DNA of 64,000 bases from Candidatus Aminicenantes bacterium (GCA_026393855.1 JAPKZJ010000007.1:1-64000), one strand, 5' to 3'; shown: positions 24,274-33,386, numbered from the stretch's first letter. Notes: a model not told the origin generated them from the sequence alone. Numbers and translations are program-made.

Positions 24274-26847
24274 TCAATCCCCTATCAGGACGAACGGAGC
24301 CCAGGCGAAGGGCGGCTCGCCCGATCGAAGGGCCTCGATCTTGGCCTGGCGGAGGGCTTCCGGCTTGCTCGTTCCCCGCTTCCACAGCCGATAGAATGAA
24401 GCCATGAACCGAGCGGTGGCCTTGTCGTTGACGCTCCACAAGCTGATCAGGACGGATCTGGCTCCGCTGCGGAGGAAGGCGCCGGACAAGCCCATCACCC
24501 CTTCACCCTTCAACAGACTGCCGCCGCCGGTCCGGCAGCCGGAGAGGACCAGCAGCTCGGGACGGAAACGAAGGGAAAGCAGGTCCCCGGGCTGGAGGAA
24601 GCCGTCCTCTTCACCGTCTTTGTCCCTTTGGAGAAGGAGGGCCGAGCGCCACCAAACGGCGTCATCGAAAAAGCCGTGGGCGGCCAGATGGACGATTCGG
24701 TAATCGGCCAGCGGGAGCGATTTCAATCGGCCCTCGCCGGCATCCCGGCCGGTCAGAATCGTCCGCTTCGCGGCCGGGAACAGCCGGCCGATTGACCGGA
24801 CCTCCCGCATCGCGTAGGGCAGGCTTGGGAATCGCAGCTCCCCGCCGGCGCTCAAGCCGAAGAGCCGGTAGGGCAAGTCATTGGCTAAGCCGAGAAATTC
24901 CATCGGGTAGCCGGCCGGCGCCGGCCGGCGCCGGAGATCGATAAGCACCGAGGCCGAAGGTCCATAGCCGATGGCAAAGTCTTCGACCAGAAAACGCCGG
25001 CCTTCGGGTCCGCCCAATAGAGTCTCAAAGGGCAGATAGTGGAGAAGTCCGTCGGGGATGATGAGAATCTTCTTGATGCGAGGCGATAAACGGCCTTCGA
25101 AGGGGCTCCAAAGCGATTCCCGAAGCAGCCGGCCCCCGGACCAGCCCGCGAATTCGCGGGGCTCCCGCAGCGTCAGGAACCTCAAATAGTTCGAGATCCG
25201 CGGCCGCAGGGCTCCCTCGTTCGGGATTTCGGCCGTCCACAGGCCCTCCCGGGTCATGAGGAATGCATAGGACCGCTTTCCGCCCAGCACATATTCCAAG
25301 AGGGCGGTAGATTCGTCCAGGAGCTCGCGCCTGATTTCTTCAATCGAGGGCGCCGGGAGAGGGGCTCCGCGGGCGCCCGATGGATCCCGTTGCCTGACCC
25401 GGAGTAAGAAGGTCTGTCGCTCGGCATCGGCTTTGTCCAGCCGGCGCAAGAGGGCGGATCGGGCGTCAGGGGTCGCGCCGGGGTCCTGGAGCTCGGTCTG
25501 GATCCGGCTGATGGCGGAAGACACCCGCTTCATCTCGCGGCGGCCGTCATCCCGGGACATGCCCGCCAGATCGGTCTCGGCTCGGCGCAGATCGCCAAGA
25601 ACGCCTTGGGCCTTGGATCGTTCGGCCATGAGGAACGCGCGGCGATCGTATCCCTCGCCGGGAGCCAGGGCATGCCGGTCGAGCAGGAGCCCGATCGCCG
25701 TCTCATAGACCCCGATCTTGTCCTTTCGGAACCGGGTCCGGTGATCCGCCAAAGGAAGCCGGGACCCGACGCTCTCGATGAAATCGATCGTCCGGCCATA
25801 GCGCTCGATGGCCACGGCCGCGTCGCCCCTTTTTTCGGCCGTCTGGGCCGAGCCCAGTTCGGCCATCCAGCGCGCTTCCAGGCCGCCTCCGGCTTCGGTC
25901 AAGGCCAGGGCTTGCCGAAAGTGCGATTCGGCTCCCGCTAGATCCCCGCTGTCCAACGAAGATTGTCCCATCATCGCCAGGAGCAGCGAGTCCCGACGCT
26001 TGACCCGATCGGCCGATTCGGGCCGAGGGCCCCGGTCCGCCGCGAAAAGCCGATTGAGGCGCCGCGGAAATTCCCTTCTCTTGGCCCGCGCATCGGCAGC
26101 CGAGCCGGACCAGATGTCCGGGCCCAGATCAATTCGGTTGGTGCCGGGAGCCGGGATGGCCGGGAGGGACTCCTCCTTGACCATCATGCAGTCCCAGAGG
26201 ACGGCCCGGTCAACCTTGAAGAACAAGTGATTGCTCCCCGAAAAGGCAACCTTCGTCCTGGCGATTAAGCACCGTTCCGCCGAGAGGCTCCCGGCCTCAT
26301 TGGTGGAAAGACCTCTTTCGCAATTGCCGATGATGAGCCGGGACAACCGGGCCGATCCGACTCGGGTCCAGCGATCGTCAACGTCTACAGCGAACGTAAT
26401 GTCGAAGAAAGCCAGATCCGATCCGGTCCATTCGACATCGGGACTGTCCCTCTGGAGGAGGCCGAAGACCGAATCTTTCAGGATGAAGCCCGAGATGTCC
26501 ACGGCGGCCCGGACGATGAAAACGGCCGTCCGCGGCGCTTTCGAGCCGCAGACCACGGCTCCGAAGAGATTTTTGGACCGGATCGTGATCGGCTTGTCAA
26601 GAACGAGGTCTTGTTCGAAATAATACCCGTCGTCGACCTCGACGACATCCCCCGGCCGGGCGGCCGCGACGGCCAGCGAGATCAGCAGATGGTCCTGGGG
26701 AACGCGAATAGTCCGGGCTTGAGGGACGGGAGCGGCGGCCAGGGAACCCGGGATACAGGCAGCCAGGATGGCGAAAAGGCCAAGGAGACCCGCCCGGCTC
26801 AAAGCTGGGCGGGAATGCTTCGGACGCCGTCCCTCGGGCTTGGCCAA
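24274..26847 (-). CDS. CHAT-domain protease with beta-helix and TPR regions, probable lipoprotein
   Basis: The 857-residue protein opens with a signal peptide and lipobox (FAILAAC, Cys about 32), so it is probably lipid-anchored. Residues about 45-230 look like a right-handed beta-helix (TIRVPQDHLLISLAVAAARPGDVVEV and repeated short beta strands), and 290-370 contain TPR-like helices. The last 270 residues are a CHAT caspase-like domain with catalytic H724 (VHLAAHGFF) and C771 (LVLSGCRTGGG). CHAT proteases act in regulated proteolysis and cell-death systems; the substrate here is unknown. It starts at TTG 26847 after GGAAGGG. It faces the sigma/anti-sigma pair, a likely regulatory link. Confidence 0.85.
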   Translation of the reverse strand: MAKPEGRRPKHSRPALSRAGLLGLFAILAACIPGSLAAAPVPQARTIRVPQDHLLISLAVAAARPGDVVEVDDGYYFEQDLVLDKPITIRSKNLFGAVVCGSKAPRTAVFIVRAAVDISGFILKDSVFGLLQRDSPDVEWTGSDLAFFDITFAVDVDDRWTRVGSARLSRLIIGNCERGLSTNEAGSLSAERCLIARTKVAFSGSNHLFFKVDRAVLWDCMMVKEESLPAIPAPGTNRIDLGPDIWSGSAADARAKRREFPRRLNRLFAADRGPRPESADRVKRRDSLLLAMMGQSSLDSGDLAGAESHFRQALALTEAGGGLEARWMAELGSAQTAEKRGDAAVAIERYGRTIDFIESVGSRLPLADHRTRFRKDKIGVYETAIGLLLDRHALAPGEGYDRRAFLMAERSKAQGVLGDLRRAETDLAGMSRDDGRREMKRVSSAISRIQTELQDPGATPDARSALLRRLDKADAERQTFLLRVRQRDPSGARGAPLPAPSIEEIRRELLDESTALLEYVLGGKRSYAFLMTREGLWTAEIPNEGALRPRISNYLRFLTLREPREFAGWSGGRLLRESLWSPFEGRLSPRIKKILIIPDGLLHYLPFETLLGGPEGRRFLVEDFAIGYGPSASVLIDLRRRPAPAGYPMEFLGLANDLPYRLFGLSAGGELRFPSLPYAMREVRSIGRLFPAAKRTILTGRDAGEGRLKSLPLADYRIVHLAAHGFFDDAVWWRSALLLQRDKDGEEDGFLQPGDLLSLRFRPELLVLSGCRTGGGSLLKGEGVMGLSGAFLRSGARSVLISLWSVNDKATARFMASFYRLWKRGTSKPEALRQAKIEALRSGEPPFAWAPFVLIGD

Positions 26848-26965
26848 AGTTCACACCCTTCCGCGTGTCTCGCGAGGGTGGATTTTATCAGAAACGAGTC
26901 CTGCGGGGGAGTACGATCGCGCGGGAGGCCCGGCAGCGAAAGCCACCAGGCTATCTGAAAGGTCC

Positions 26966-26992
26966 GGGGGGAACTCCTAACTCGTTCCCCCC
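26966..26992 (-). terminator. Probable intrinsic terminator after the receiver gene
   Basis: The perfect 9-bp stem GGGGGGAAC/GTTCCCCCC has a 9-base loop; a second stem, GGCTCCC-GGTG-GGAGCC-like, precedes it (about 26,998-27,015). Both lie between the receiver stop (27,037) and the CHAT gene start. The T-run after it is short. Confidence 0.5.
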
Positions 26993-27036
26993 GGCGCCGG
27001 CTCCCACCGGGAGCCGACGGCCCTGTCTCGGCCGTG

Positions 27037-27417
27037 TCAAATGCGGGCGGCGCTTTCGTCCTTGGTCAGCAGATAGTCGATCGACCGGCTGATGGCGTTG
27101 AGGTCGAGCGGCTTGGCAAAAAAGTGCCCGATCCGCAGCCGGCCCAGGATCGAGGGATCGACGAGCTCGGCATGGGCGGAAATGAGGATGACCTCGCCTC
27201 GATACCCCCGGCGCCTCAGCTCGGTGATCAGCTCGACACCGTCCTTGCCGGGCAGGCGCAGGTCGGCAATGACCAGGTCATACCCGTTCTTCTGCTTGTC
27301 GAGGGCCTCCTCGGCGTCCTTGGCCGCGACCACGCGGTATTTGCCGTTGAGCAGGAGGACAAAAGTCTTGCGGATGGATTCTTCGTCGTCCACCACGAGG
27401 ATTTTCTTTCCCAGCAT
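27037..27417 (-). CDS. Stand-alone receiver-domain response regulator
   Basis: The 126-residue protein is a single receiver domain: acidic residues DDEES at the N-terminus, phospho-acceptor aspartate in LVIADLRLPGKDG, and the KPLD motif near 100. It has no output domain, so it acts by protein contact or in a phosphorelay. It starts at ATG 27417, seven bases after GAAAGGA. A sigma-54 promoter lies just upstream. It follows the kinase/NtrC-type operon but has its own promoter, so it may be a feedback or relay partner of that system. The candidate small RNA at 22,634 could pair with its ribosome site. Confidence 0.85.
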   Translation of the reverse strand: MLGKKILVVDDEESIRKTFVLLLNGKYRVVAAKDAEEALDKQKNGYDLVIADLRLPGKDGVELITELRRRGYRGEVILISAHAELVDPSILGRLRIGHFFAKPLDLNAISRSIDYLLTKDESAARI

Positions 27418-27450
27418 GTTTGTTCCTTTCTTCGAAGCCTCAGCCAATGA

Positions 27451-27470
27451 TTATGCAGGATTCGTGCCAA
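27451..27470 (-). promoter_or_regulatory. -24/-12 (sigma-54) promoter of the receiver gene
   Basis: The minus strand reads TTGGCACGAATCCTGCATAA. The GG and GC are ten bases apart, and the element has a consensus TTGGCACG and CTGCA. The predicted start near 27,443 gives a 26-base leader that contains the GAAAGGA ribosome site, an ideal fit. GATGCGTCCGG just upstream resembles GATTCGTCCGG found next to the promoter at 32,004. Confidence 0.8.
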
Positions 27471-27572
27471 AACCGGCCCGGACGCATCAGGGAAAAAGGC
27501 GCTTTCGGATCCCGGAACCGCAGGCCACCGGCAAGGGAATTTACGAGCCGGGTAAAGAAATCTTATGGCCGC

Positions 27573-28910
27573 TTAGGCGATTTCCAGGCTGTAGTCCTTG
27601 ATCTTCTTGTCCAGCGTCGGCCGGCTGATCTGCAGGATCTGGCTGGCCCGCGTCTTGCTGCCCTTGACCGCGGTCAGGACGTACCGGATGTATTCCTTCT
27701 CGACCTCTTCGAGCGAGGTCAGGGCCTTGGCGAACAGTCGCTTGTCCTCGAACTCCAGCGGCAGGTTCTCCTTGAGGACGACGTCGCCCTTGGCCAGGAT
27801 GACCGCCCGGGTCAAGGCGTTCTCAAGCTCCCGGACGTTGCCTTTCCAGGGCATATCGGACAGCAGCTTGATCACCTCGGCCGGGACTTTGCGGACGTTT
27901 TTTCGCAGCTCCCGGTTGATCTTCTCCAACAGGTACGCAACCAGTTCGGGGACGTCTTCCATGCGGTCCCGCAGGGCCGGCAGCTGGATCTCGACGACCT
28001 TGAGCCGGTAGTAAAGGTCCTCCCTGAACTTGCCCGACTCGATCAGGCCGCGCAGGCTCTGGTTGGTGGCGGCGATGATGCGGGCCTCGGTCTTGAGGAC
28101 CTTTTCCCCGCCCACCTTCATGAAATCGCGCGTCTCGATGACCCGCAGCAGCTTGGACTGGAGGTTGGGCGAGACGTCGCCGATCTCGTCCAAGAACAGC
28201 GTCCCCCGGCCGGCGATCTCAAACTTGCCCTTGGTCTCGCAGTGGGCGTCGGTGAAGGCGCCCTTGACGTGGCCGAAGAGCTCGGATTCGAGCAGGGTGT
28301 CCTGGATGGCGGAGCAGTTGATGACGATGAACGGTTCGTCGCGCAGCGGGCTGTTGTAGTGGATGGCCTTGGCCACCAGCTCCTTGCCCGTCCCGCTCTC
28401 GCCTTGGATCAGGACGTTGGTCCGGGTTACGGCGACCGAGCCGATCAGCTTGAAGACCTCGCGCATCGGGGCCGAGCGGCCGATGATGTTGTCGATCTGG
28501 TATTCCTTGCTCCGCTCCTGGACCAGGTAGCTGACCTTCTCCTCCAAGGCCCTGACCTGGAAAGCCTTGTCCACGGTCAGATCGAGAGCCACGTAATCGA
28601 GCGGCTTGACCAGGTATTCGAAGGCGCCCCGCTTGACGGCCTCGACCGTGGTCTTCATGTCGTCGTAGGCGGTCATGATCACGACCGCCGCCCCGCAACC
28701 GGACTCCTTGAGCCGCCGCAGGACTTCCAGCCCGTCGATGTCCGGCAGGCGGATGTCGCAGAGAACCAGATCGGGCTCGGCCTCCGCCGCCTGGGCCAGG
28801 CCGGACTCCCCGTCCTCGGCCGTCCGGACTTCGAAGCCCTGCTTGCCCAGGTGGGCCGCCAGGGTCTTGCGGATCAGGGCGTCGTCGTCGATGATCAGGA
28901 TCGATTTCAT
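27573..28910 (-). CDS. NtrC-type sigma-54-dependent response regulator
   Basis: The 445-residue protein has three domains. The receiver domain (about 1-118) has acceptor aspartate in LVLCDIRLPD. The AAA+ domain (about 140-375) has Walker A GESGTGKELVAKAIHY and Walker B TLFLDEIGD. The Fis-type HTH (about 405-442) includes TRASQILQISRPTLDKKI. The sigma-54 contact loop reads GAFTDA instead of GAFTGA, a substitution within the loop. Its ATG 28910 overlaps the kinase stop (ATGA), so it is cognate to that kinase. It is the natural activator for the four -24/-12 promoters seen in this window. Confidence 0.92.
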   Translation of the reverse strand: MKSILIIDDDALIRKTLAAHLGKQGFEVRTAEDGESGLAQAAEAEPDLVLCDIRLPDIDGLEVLRRLKESGCGAAVVIMTAYDDMKTTVEAVKRGAFEYLVKPLDYVALDLTVDKAFQVRALEEKVSYLVQERSKEYQIDNIIGRSAPMREVFKLIGSVAVTRTNVLIQGESGTGKELVAKAIHYNSPLRDEPFIVINCSAIQDTLLESELFGHVKGAFTDAHCETKGKFEIAGRGTLFLDEIGDVSPNLQSKLLRVIETRDFMKVGGEKVLKTEARIIAATNQSLRGLIESGKFREDLYYRLKVVEIQLPALRDRMEDVPELVAYLLEKINRELRKNVRKVPAEVIKLLSDMPWKGNVRELENALTRAVILAKGDVVLKENLPLEFEDKRLFAKALTSLEEVEKEYIRYVLTAVKGSKTRASQILQISRPTLDKKIKDYSLEIA

Positions 28911-30364
28911 GGCTCTCCCTCGCACGGCAGGTCGATTTCGAAGGCCGCCCCCGGGCCGCGCTTGCGGGCCGCCCGGATAGTCCCTTTATGCTGCTCGACG
29001 ATCTTGCGGGCGTTGGCCAGCCCCAGCCCGAAGCCCTGCGGCTTGGTGGTGAAGAACGGTTCGAAGATGTTATCCCAGTCCTTCTCGGGGATGCCGGCGC
29101 CGTTGTCCGAGATCCGGACCCGCAGCCGGCAGCCCGCCTCGGTCTCGGCTTTGCCCGTGGTGATGGTGATGCGCCCGCCCGGACCGAGGGCCTCGGCCGA
29201 GTTGCGCAGAATGTTGGCAAAGACCTGGCGCAGACGGTCGCCGTCGACCGCCACCTCGGGCAGGCCGGCGGCGTAGCGGCGCTCGACGGCGATCATCTTC
29301 TCGGCCAGGACGTCCCGCAGCAGCTTGACGCTCTCGTCCAGGACCTGCTCGATCCCGAAGCGGGCCTTCTGCAGGTCCGAGACGCGGGTAAAGTTGAGCA
29401 GTTCCTTGATGAACCGCTCGATCTGGGCGATGCCCTCTTCGGACAGGCTCATGTGCTCCTGCTCGATCTCGTCGAGGTGGAGGGAGCTGCGGACCTTCTG
29501 GATGTTGAGCTTGACGGAGGTCAGGGGGTTGCGGATCTCATGGGCGATGGTGGCGGCCATGCGGCCGATCTGGGCCAGCTTCTCGGACTGGACGAGCTTG
29601 CGGTTGGCCACCTCGATGACCCCCAGAGTCTGCTGCAGCTTCTCGCTCATGTCGTTGAAGTCGCGGGCCAGGCGGCCGATCTCGTCCTGCGAATTGATTT
29701 CGATCCGGTGCGAGAACTCGCCCCGGGCGATGCGGACCGTCCCGTCGGCCAGATCCTTGATCGGCCGGGTGATGCGGCGGGCCAGGACGGTGGCGCCCAG
29801 CGTCCCGAAGAGCAGCCCCACGGCTCCGATCAGAATGAGGACGAACCGGGTCCGACTGACCTGCCGGTCCAAGGCTTCGAGCGACAACCCCATCTTGACC
29901 GAGCCCCAATTGGCATCGGAGCCGCGGACGAAGATCGGCACCTCGACCTCGAGAACCCTGCGGATCTTCTTGGCGATATAGACATTCTTGGCCTGGGCGT
30001 AAGTCGGCGCGCCGCCGGAAGCTCTCTGCAACTGACTCGTCTGGGCCAGGGCCCGGTCGGCGGCGATGTCGCGGCTGGCCACCAAGCCGGTCCCGTAGCG
30101 GTCGAAGAAGGCGATGTACAACCGGTTGTCGTCGATCTGGGCGTCGACGTTGGCCTGCAGGTCTTCGATGTCCCAGACCTTGACCGAGCCCTGGTTGACT
30201 TCGGCCAAGTTGGATGCCGTCAGGAGGGCCCGGGTCTTGAACTCGTCGAAGATGATGCTCAGCTCGCGCCCTTGAATGACCCAAAGAATGGCGCCGACCA
30301 GGACCAGAACCAGGGCCGCCACCCACAGGGTGAACCGCTTTTGGATCGAGTTCGGCATGCTCAT
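28907..30364 (-). CDS. Sensor histidine kinase with HAMP domain
   Basis: The 485-residue kinase has two membrane helices (about 10-28 and 175-197) around an extracytoplasmic sensor of about 145 residues. A HAMP linker follows (RRITRPIKDLADGTVRIARG), then a short coiled coil. HisKA has the acceptor histidine in TIAHEIRNPLTSVKLN. The HATPase domain has ILRNSAEAL, DNGAGIP and GFGLGLANARKIVEQH. It starts at ATG 30364, which overlaps the stop of the solute-binding protein gene, and ends overlapping the NtrC-type regulator. The three genes are thus translationally linked, implying that the binding protein and kinase work together. Confidence 0.92.
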   Translation of the reverse strand: MSMPNSIQKRFTLWVAALVLVLVGAILWVIQGRELSIIFDEFKTRALLTASNLAEVNQGSVKVWDIEDLQANVDAQIDDNRLYIAFFDRYGTGLVASRDIAADRALAQTSQLQRASGGAPTYAQAKNVYIAKKIRRVLEVEVPIFVRGSDANWGSVKMGLSLEALDRQVSRTRFVLILIGAVGLLFGTLGATVLARRITRPIKDLADGTVRIARGEFSHRIEINSQDEIGRLARDFNDMSEKLQQTLGVIEVANRKLVQSEKLAQIGRMAATIAHEIRNPLTSVKLNIQKVRSSLHLDEIEQEHMSLSEEGIAQIERFIKELLNFTRVSDLQKARFGIEQVLDESVKLLRDVLAEKMIAVERRYAAGLPEVAVDGDRLRQVFANILRNSAEALGPGGRITITTGKAETEAGCRLRVRISDNGAGIPEKDWDNIFEPFFTTKPQGFGLGLANARKIVEQHKGTIRAARKRGPGAAFEIDLPCEGEP

Positions 30365-31989
30365 GGCCGGGGGCTTCTCCGATCCAGCCACAAGTCTTTG
30401 GCGTCGAGATAGCTCGAACCCAAGGGGGGCATCCGGACGCCGCGGACGTAGCTCTGGACCGCCAGCCGCTCCTCCTCGGTGAACAGCGGCACGGCCGGCA
30501 TATCCTGGCCCAGGAGCTTCTCCATGCGATGAAACAGCTCGATCCGCCGGGTCCAGCTCTTCTCGGCCGCGGACTCCTCGAGCAGCTTGTCCAAGGCCGG
30601 CGAAGAGTAATGGATCAGGAACTGGAGCCCATCCGTTCCCTGTCCGAAGAGAGGCAGGATGATGTTCTCGGCGTCGGGATAATCCATCAACCAGGTAAAA
30701 AACGTCAAGTAGGGGGTCCGGACGTCGAGCAGATCATCGGCCTTCGTGTACGTTCGGATGGAGACGGAGATGCCGACGGCATCCAGCTGGGCGGCGATCT
30801 CGCGGGCCAGGCGCATCGGCGCTTCGGCGCGGGGCTTGAGGACGAACAGCAGAAGGGAGGGGAAGCGACGCTCTCCGGAATACCCGAGTTCGTCTAGAAG
30901 CCGGCGGGCCTGTTCCGAGTCGAAGTGCGAGGTCTCCTCCAACGGAAGAAATCCCGGCAGCCCGGATGGAATATAGCTCGAGGCCTGGCGGCGGACCCGG
31001 TCCGGCGCTTGGGCCGCCTCGATCAGACGGTCCTTGTTGATGGCGGCCGCCACGGCCCGGCGGACCACACTGCGGTCGAAAGGCGGGATCTGGCAGCTGA
31101 AGCCCAGGTAAGATTCCTTGTAGGGGACGCCGACCACGGCCTGACAGCCGGAGTTGGCCATCCGATCCGAGAGAAACGGCATGATGTCGGCATCGCCGCT
31201 CATGAAATGATCAACGGTCAGATAAGGGCTGTATTCAACATGGTCAAGATAGGCCTTGCGGCCGTGGTACTGTTCGAACCGGTCCAGATGGACGCCCACG
31301 ATGTCCAGCTGAGGGCTGCGCATCCAGTTGGCGAATCGGAAGGGGCCCGTCCCGGACGGCTTGTCGAAGAAGCCCGCCCCCTCCTCGATCAGCTTGTCGC
31401 GCGGCAGGATCTTGCAGAAGCTCATGCTCAGCAGATAGAGGGACGCGACCGAGGGAGCCTTCCAGCTTACTTCGAAGACGTATTTTTCCGGAGCCCGGAA
31501 TCCGGTCACCTCGGCGGCCTTGCCGTCCCAGAACTCCTCGGCTCCGACGATCTTGCCGGCCAAAAGCCCGGCATAGGGCGACTTGGTCTCCCGGCGGAGC
31601 AATCGCTCGAAAGAGTATTTGACGTCCTGGGCATCGAATTCACGACCGTGATGGAAGCGCACGCCCCGCTTGAGGATGAACGTCATCCGACATCTGTCCT
31701 CGGAAACCATCCAGTATTCGGCCAGCGAAGGGACGAGATCGAGCCGGTTGTCGAGCCGGACCAGCCCTTCGAAGATCTGTTCGGTGGCGAAAACCCAGGA
31801 CGCGACGGCCGGGTCGAGATTGGGCTTAAGGGAGGTGGTGAAGTCGCGGACGCGGATCATTCCGCCCAACTTCGGCAAGTCCTCGCGGCCGGGCGAGGCC
31901 CCGGTCGCGGCGGCGACAGCGGCAACGAGCAGAAAAACGCAGGCACCCCAGTGAGGGGCGGCGGACAGACGGTTTTTAAGGCGGTTCAT
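30361..31989 (-). CDS. Family 5 extracellular solute-binding protein coupled to a kinase operon
   Basis: The 542-residue exported protein (signal peptide about 12-32) resembles the DppA/OppA peptide-binding family: EQIFEGLVRLDNRLDLVPSLAEYW near the N-terminus, LKRGVRFHHGREFDAQDVKYSFERLL, and FDSEQARRLLDELGY later. Such proteins normally deliver oligopeptides or similar solutes to an ABC permease. No permease or ATPase gene is adjacent. Instead the gene overlaps a histidine kinase by four bases, so it probably serves as the periplasmic ligand receptor of that kinase. A -24/-12 promoter lies directly upstream of ATG 31989, where no Shine-Dalgarno is visible. Confidence 0.82.
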   Translation of the reverse strand: MNRLKNRLSAAPHWGACVFLLVAAVAAATGASPGREDLPKLGGMIRVRDFTTSLKPNLDPAVASWVFATEQIFEGLVRLDNRLDLVPSLAEYWMVSEDRCRMTFILKRGVRFHHGREFDAQDVKYSFERLLRRETKSPYAGLLAGKIVGAEEFWDGKAAEVTGFRAPEKYVFEVSWKAPSVASLYLLSMSFCKILPRDKLIEEGAGFFDKPSGTGPFRFANWMRSPQLDIVGVHLDRFEQYHGRKAYLDHVEYSPYLTVDHFMSGDADIMPFLSDRMANSGCQAVVGVPYKESYLGFSCQIPPFDRSVVRRAVAAAINKDRLIEAAQAPDRVRRQASSYIPSGLPGFLPLEETSHFDSEQARRLLDELGYSGERRFPSLLLFVLKPRAEAPMRLAREIAAQLDAVGISVSIRTYTKADDLLDVRTPYLTFFTWLMDYPDAENIILPLFGQGTDGLQFLIHYSSPALDKLLEESAAEKSWTRRIELFHRMEKLLGQDMPAVPLFTEEERLAVQSYVRGVRMPPLGSSYLDAKDLWLDRRSPRP

Positions 31990-32003
31990 AGATGAATCAA
32001 CAG

Positions 32004-32020
32004 AGCAATCTTTATGCCAG
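32004..32020 (-). promoter_or_regulatory. -24/-12 (sigma-54-like) promoter of the binding protein-kinase-NtrC operon
   Basis: The minus strand reads CTGGCATAAAGATTGCT: TGGCA and TTGC with GG and GC ten bases apart. The predicted start near 31,993 leaves only about four bases before ATG 31989, so translation would be near-leaderless. GATTCGTCCGG lies immediately upstream. If real, the NtrC-type regulator activates its own operon. Confidence 0.55.
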
Positions 32021-32123
32021 ACCGGACGAATCGATTCTTCCGCCTGTTAAAAGCGCGGGCGCGCGCTCAACTCGCTAATAGATTACCAGAACGTAAAGAT
32101 ATTTTACAGTCTTGGCCTGATAA

Positions 32124-33386
32124 TCAGGCCGCGGCATCGATGACTTTCTGGAGCACGCGCATGATATTGCCGCCCCAGATCTTCCCGATTTCCTTCTCGT
32201 TGTATCCGCGGCGCAGCAGCTCCATCGTCACCCGGAACATCTGGCTGACATCGCCGCAGTCGCTGACGCCGCCGCCGCCGTCGAAGTCCGTCCCGATCCC
32301 GATATAGTCGACGCCCACGAGCTTGATGACGTGCTCGATATGATCAACGATATCCTTGACCGAGGCCCGGTCGTCAGGAAATTTCTGCATCACCGCCTGG
32401 TATTCCTGGGTGGCCTTGACCCGCAGCGCCTCATCCTTGACGTTCTGGAGAGCCCGGCGGGGCCCGTACTTGGCCTCGAGCTCCTTGAGGGCCTTTTCCC
32501 GGTCGGGGTTGGGCTTGGGCGCCTTGAGATAGGCCGACAGGAAGCACATTTGAATGACGCCGCCCTTGCGGGCCAGGGCTTTGATCATATCGTCGGTCAG
32601 GTTGCGGGGATTGTCGCACAGCGCCCGACAGCAGGAGTGGGAGGCGAAGATCGGGGCCCGGGACGCCTGCAGGACGTCGAAGAACGACTTGTCCGACATA
32701 TGAGAGACATCGACCATGATCCCCCACCGGTTGCACTCGGCCACGACTTTACGGCCGAACTCGGACAGGCCTTTGTCCTCGGGGTTCCGGCGTTCGGTAC
32801 CCGAATCGCAGATCTGATTGTCGGACCCGTGGCACAAGGTGATGTAGCGGACGCCCTTCTTGGCGTAAGCCTCGATGAGCGACAGATCGGTGCCGATCGG
32901 ATAGCCGTTCTCCATGCCGAGGAAGGCGATCCGCTTGCCGGTCGCCTTGATCCGCCAGGCGTCGCCGGGGGTGGTCGCTTTCTCGACCAGATCCGGATAC
33001 TTGACGCACATGGCGTCCACGGCGGCGATGAGCTGATCGGCCCGTTCCTTGGCCTTGGCGTAAGCCTGGGGCGAAAGCTCGCCCTGGCCGACGAAGGCGC
33101 CGAAGAACAGGGCGTCGAGACAGCCCTCTTTCATCCGCGGCAGGTCGATGAGCCCGCTGCCCGACTTGCCCGGCTCGTGGCGCTGGCCGATGTCCCAATT
33201 GCCGCGGAGCATGTTCATGGGTGTGTCACAGTGAGTGTCGACGGATAGGATCCTGGCGTGGATGGCGCGGGCCTTGGCCTCGAGCGATACGTCGTCCATC
33301 TTGACCGGGGCCGCGACGCAGGCGGCTAAGACCGCGACGCCGATCGCGAGCCATGTCAATTCGACAAATCGGGAACGCTTGGTCAT
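32124..33386 (-). CDS. Membrane dipeptidase (peptidase family M19), probable lipoprotein
   Basis: The 420-residue zinc dipeptidase of the renal dipeptidase family has DTHCDTP near residue 50 (the H-x-D zinc ligands), ENGYPIG, SHSCCRAL and GTDFDGGGG. It hydrolyses dipeptides, possibly with broad or D-residue specificity. A signal with lipobox LAAC (about residues 19-22) suggests outer- or inner-membrane anchoring. It starts at ATG 33386 after GGAGGCGACC. A hairpin GGCCTGAT/ATCAGGCC overlaps its stop. The position downstream of peptide-type binding protein genes may reflect a peptide-utilising lifestyle. Confidence 0.88.
   Translation of the reverse strand: MTKRSRFVELTWLAIGVAVLAACVAAPVKMDDVSLEAKARAIHARILSVDTHCDTPMNMLRGNWDIGQRHEPGKSGSGLIDLPRMKEGCLDALFFGAFVGQGELSPQAYAKAKERADQLIAAVDAMCVKYPDLVEKATTPGDAWRIKATGKRIAFLGMENGYPIGTDLSLIEAYAKKGVRYITLCHGSDNQICDSGTERRNPEDKGLSEFGRKVVAECNRWGIMVDVSHMSDKSFFDVLQASRAPIFASHSCCRALCDNPRNLTDDMIKALARKGGVIQMCFLSAYLKAPKPNPDREKALKELEAKYGPRRALQNVKDEALRVKATQEYQAVMQKFPDDRASVKDIVDHIEHVIKLVGVDYIGIGTDFDGGGGVSDCGDVSQMFRVTMELLRRGYNEKEIGKIWGGNIMRVLQKVIDAAA

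Noticed and set aside
27420-30412. Very long open frames on the plus strand opposite the kinase and NtrC-type regulator genes
   Set aside because: They mirror G+C-rich codons of the real genes, are Asp/Gly/Leu/Arg-rich without domains, and the minus-strand proteins have complete family motifs.
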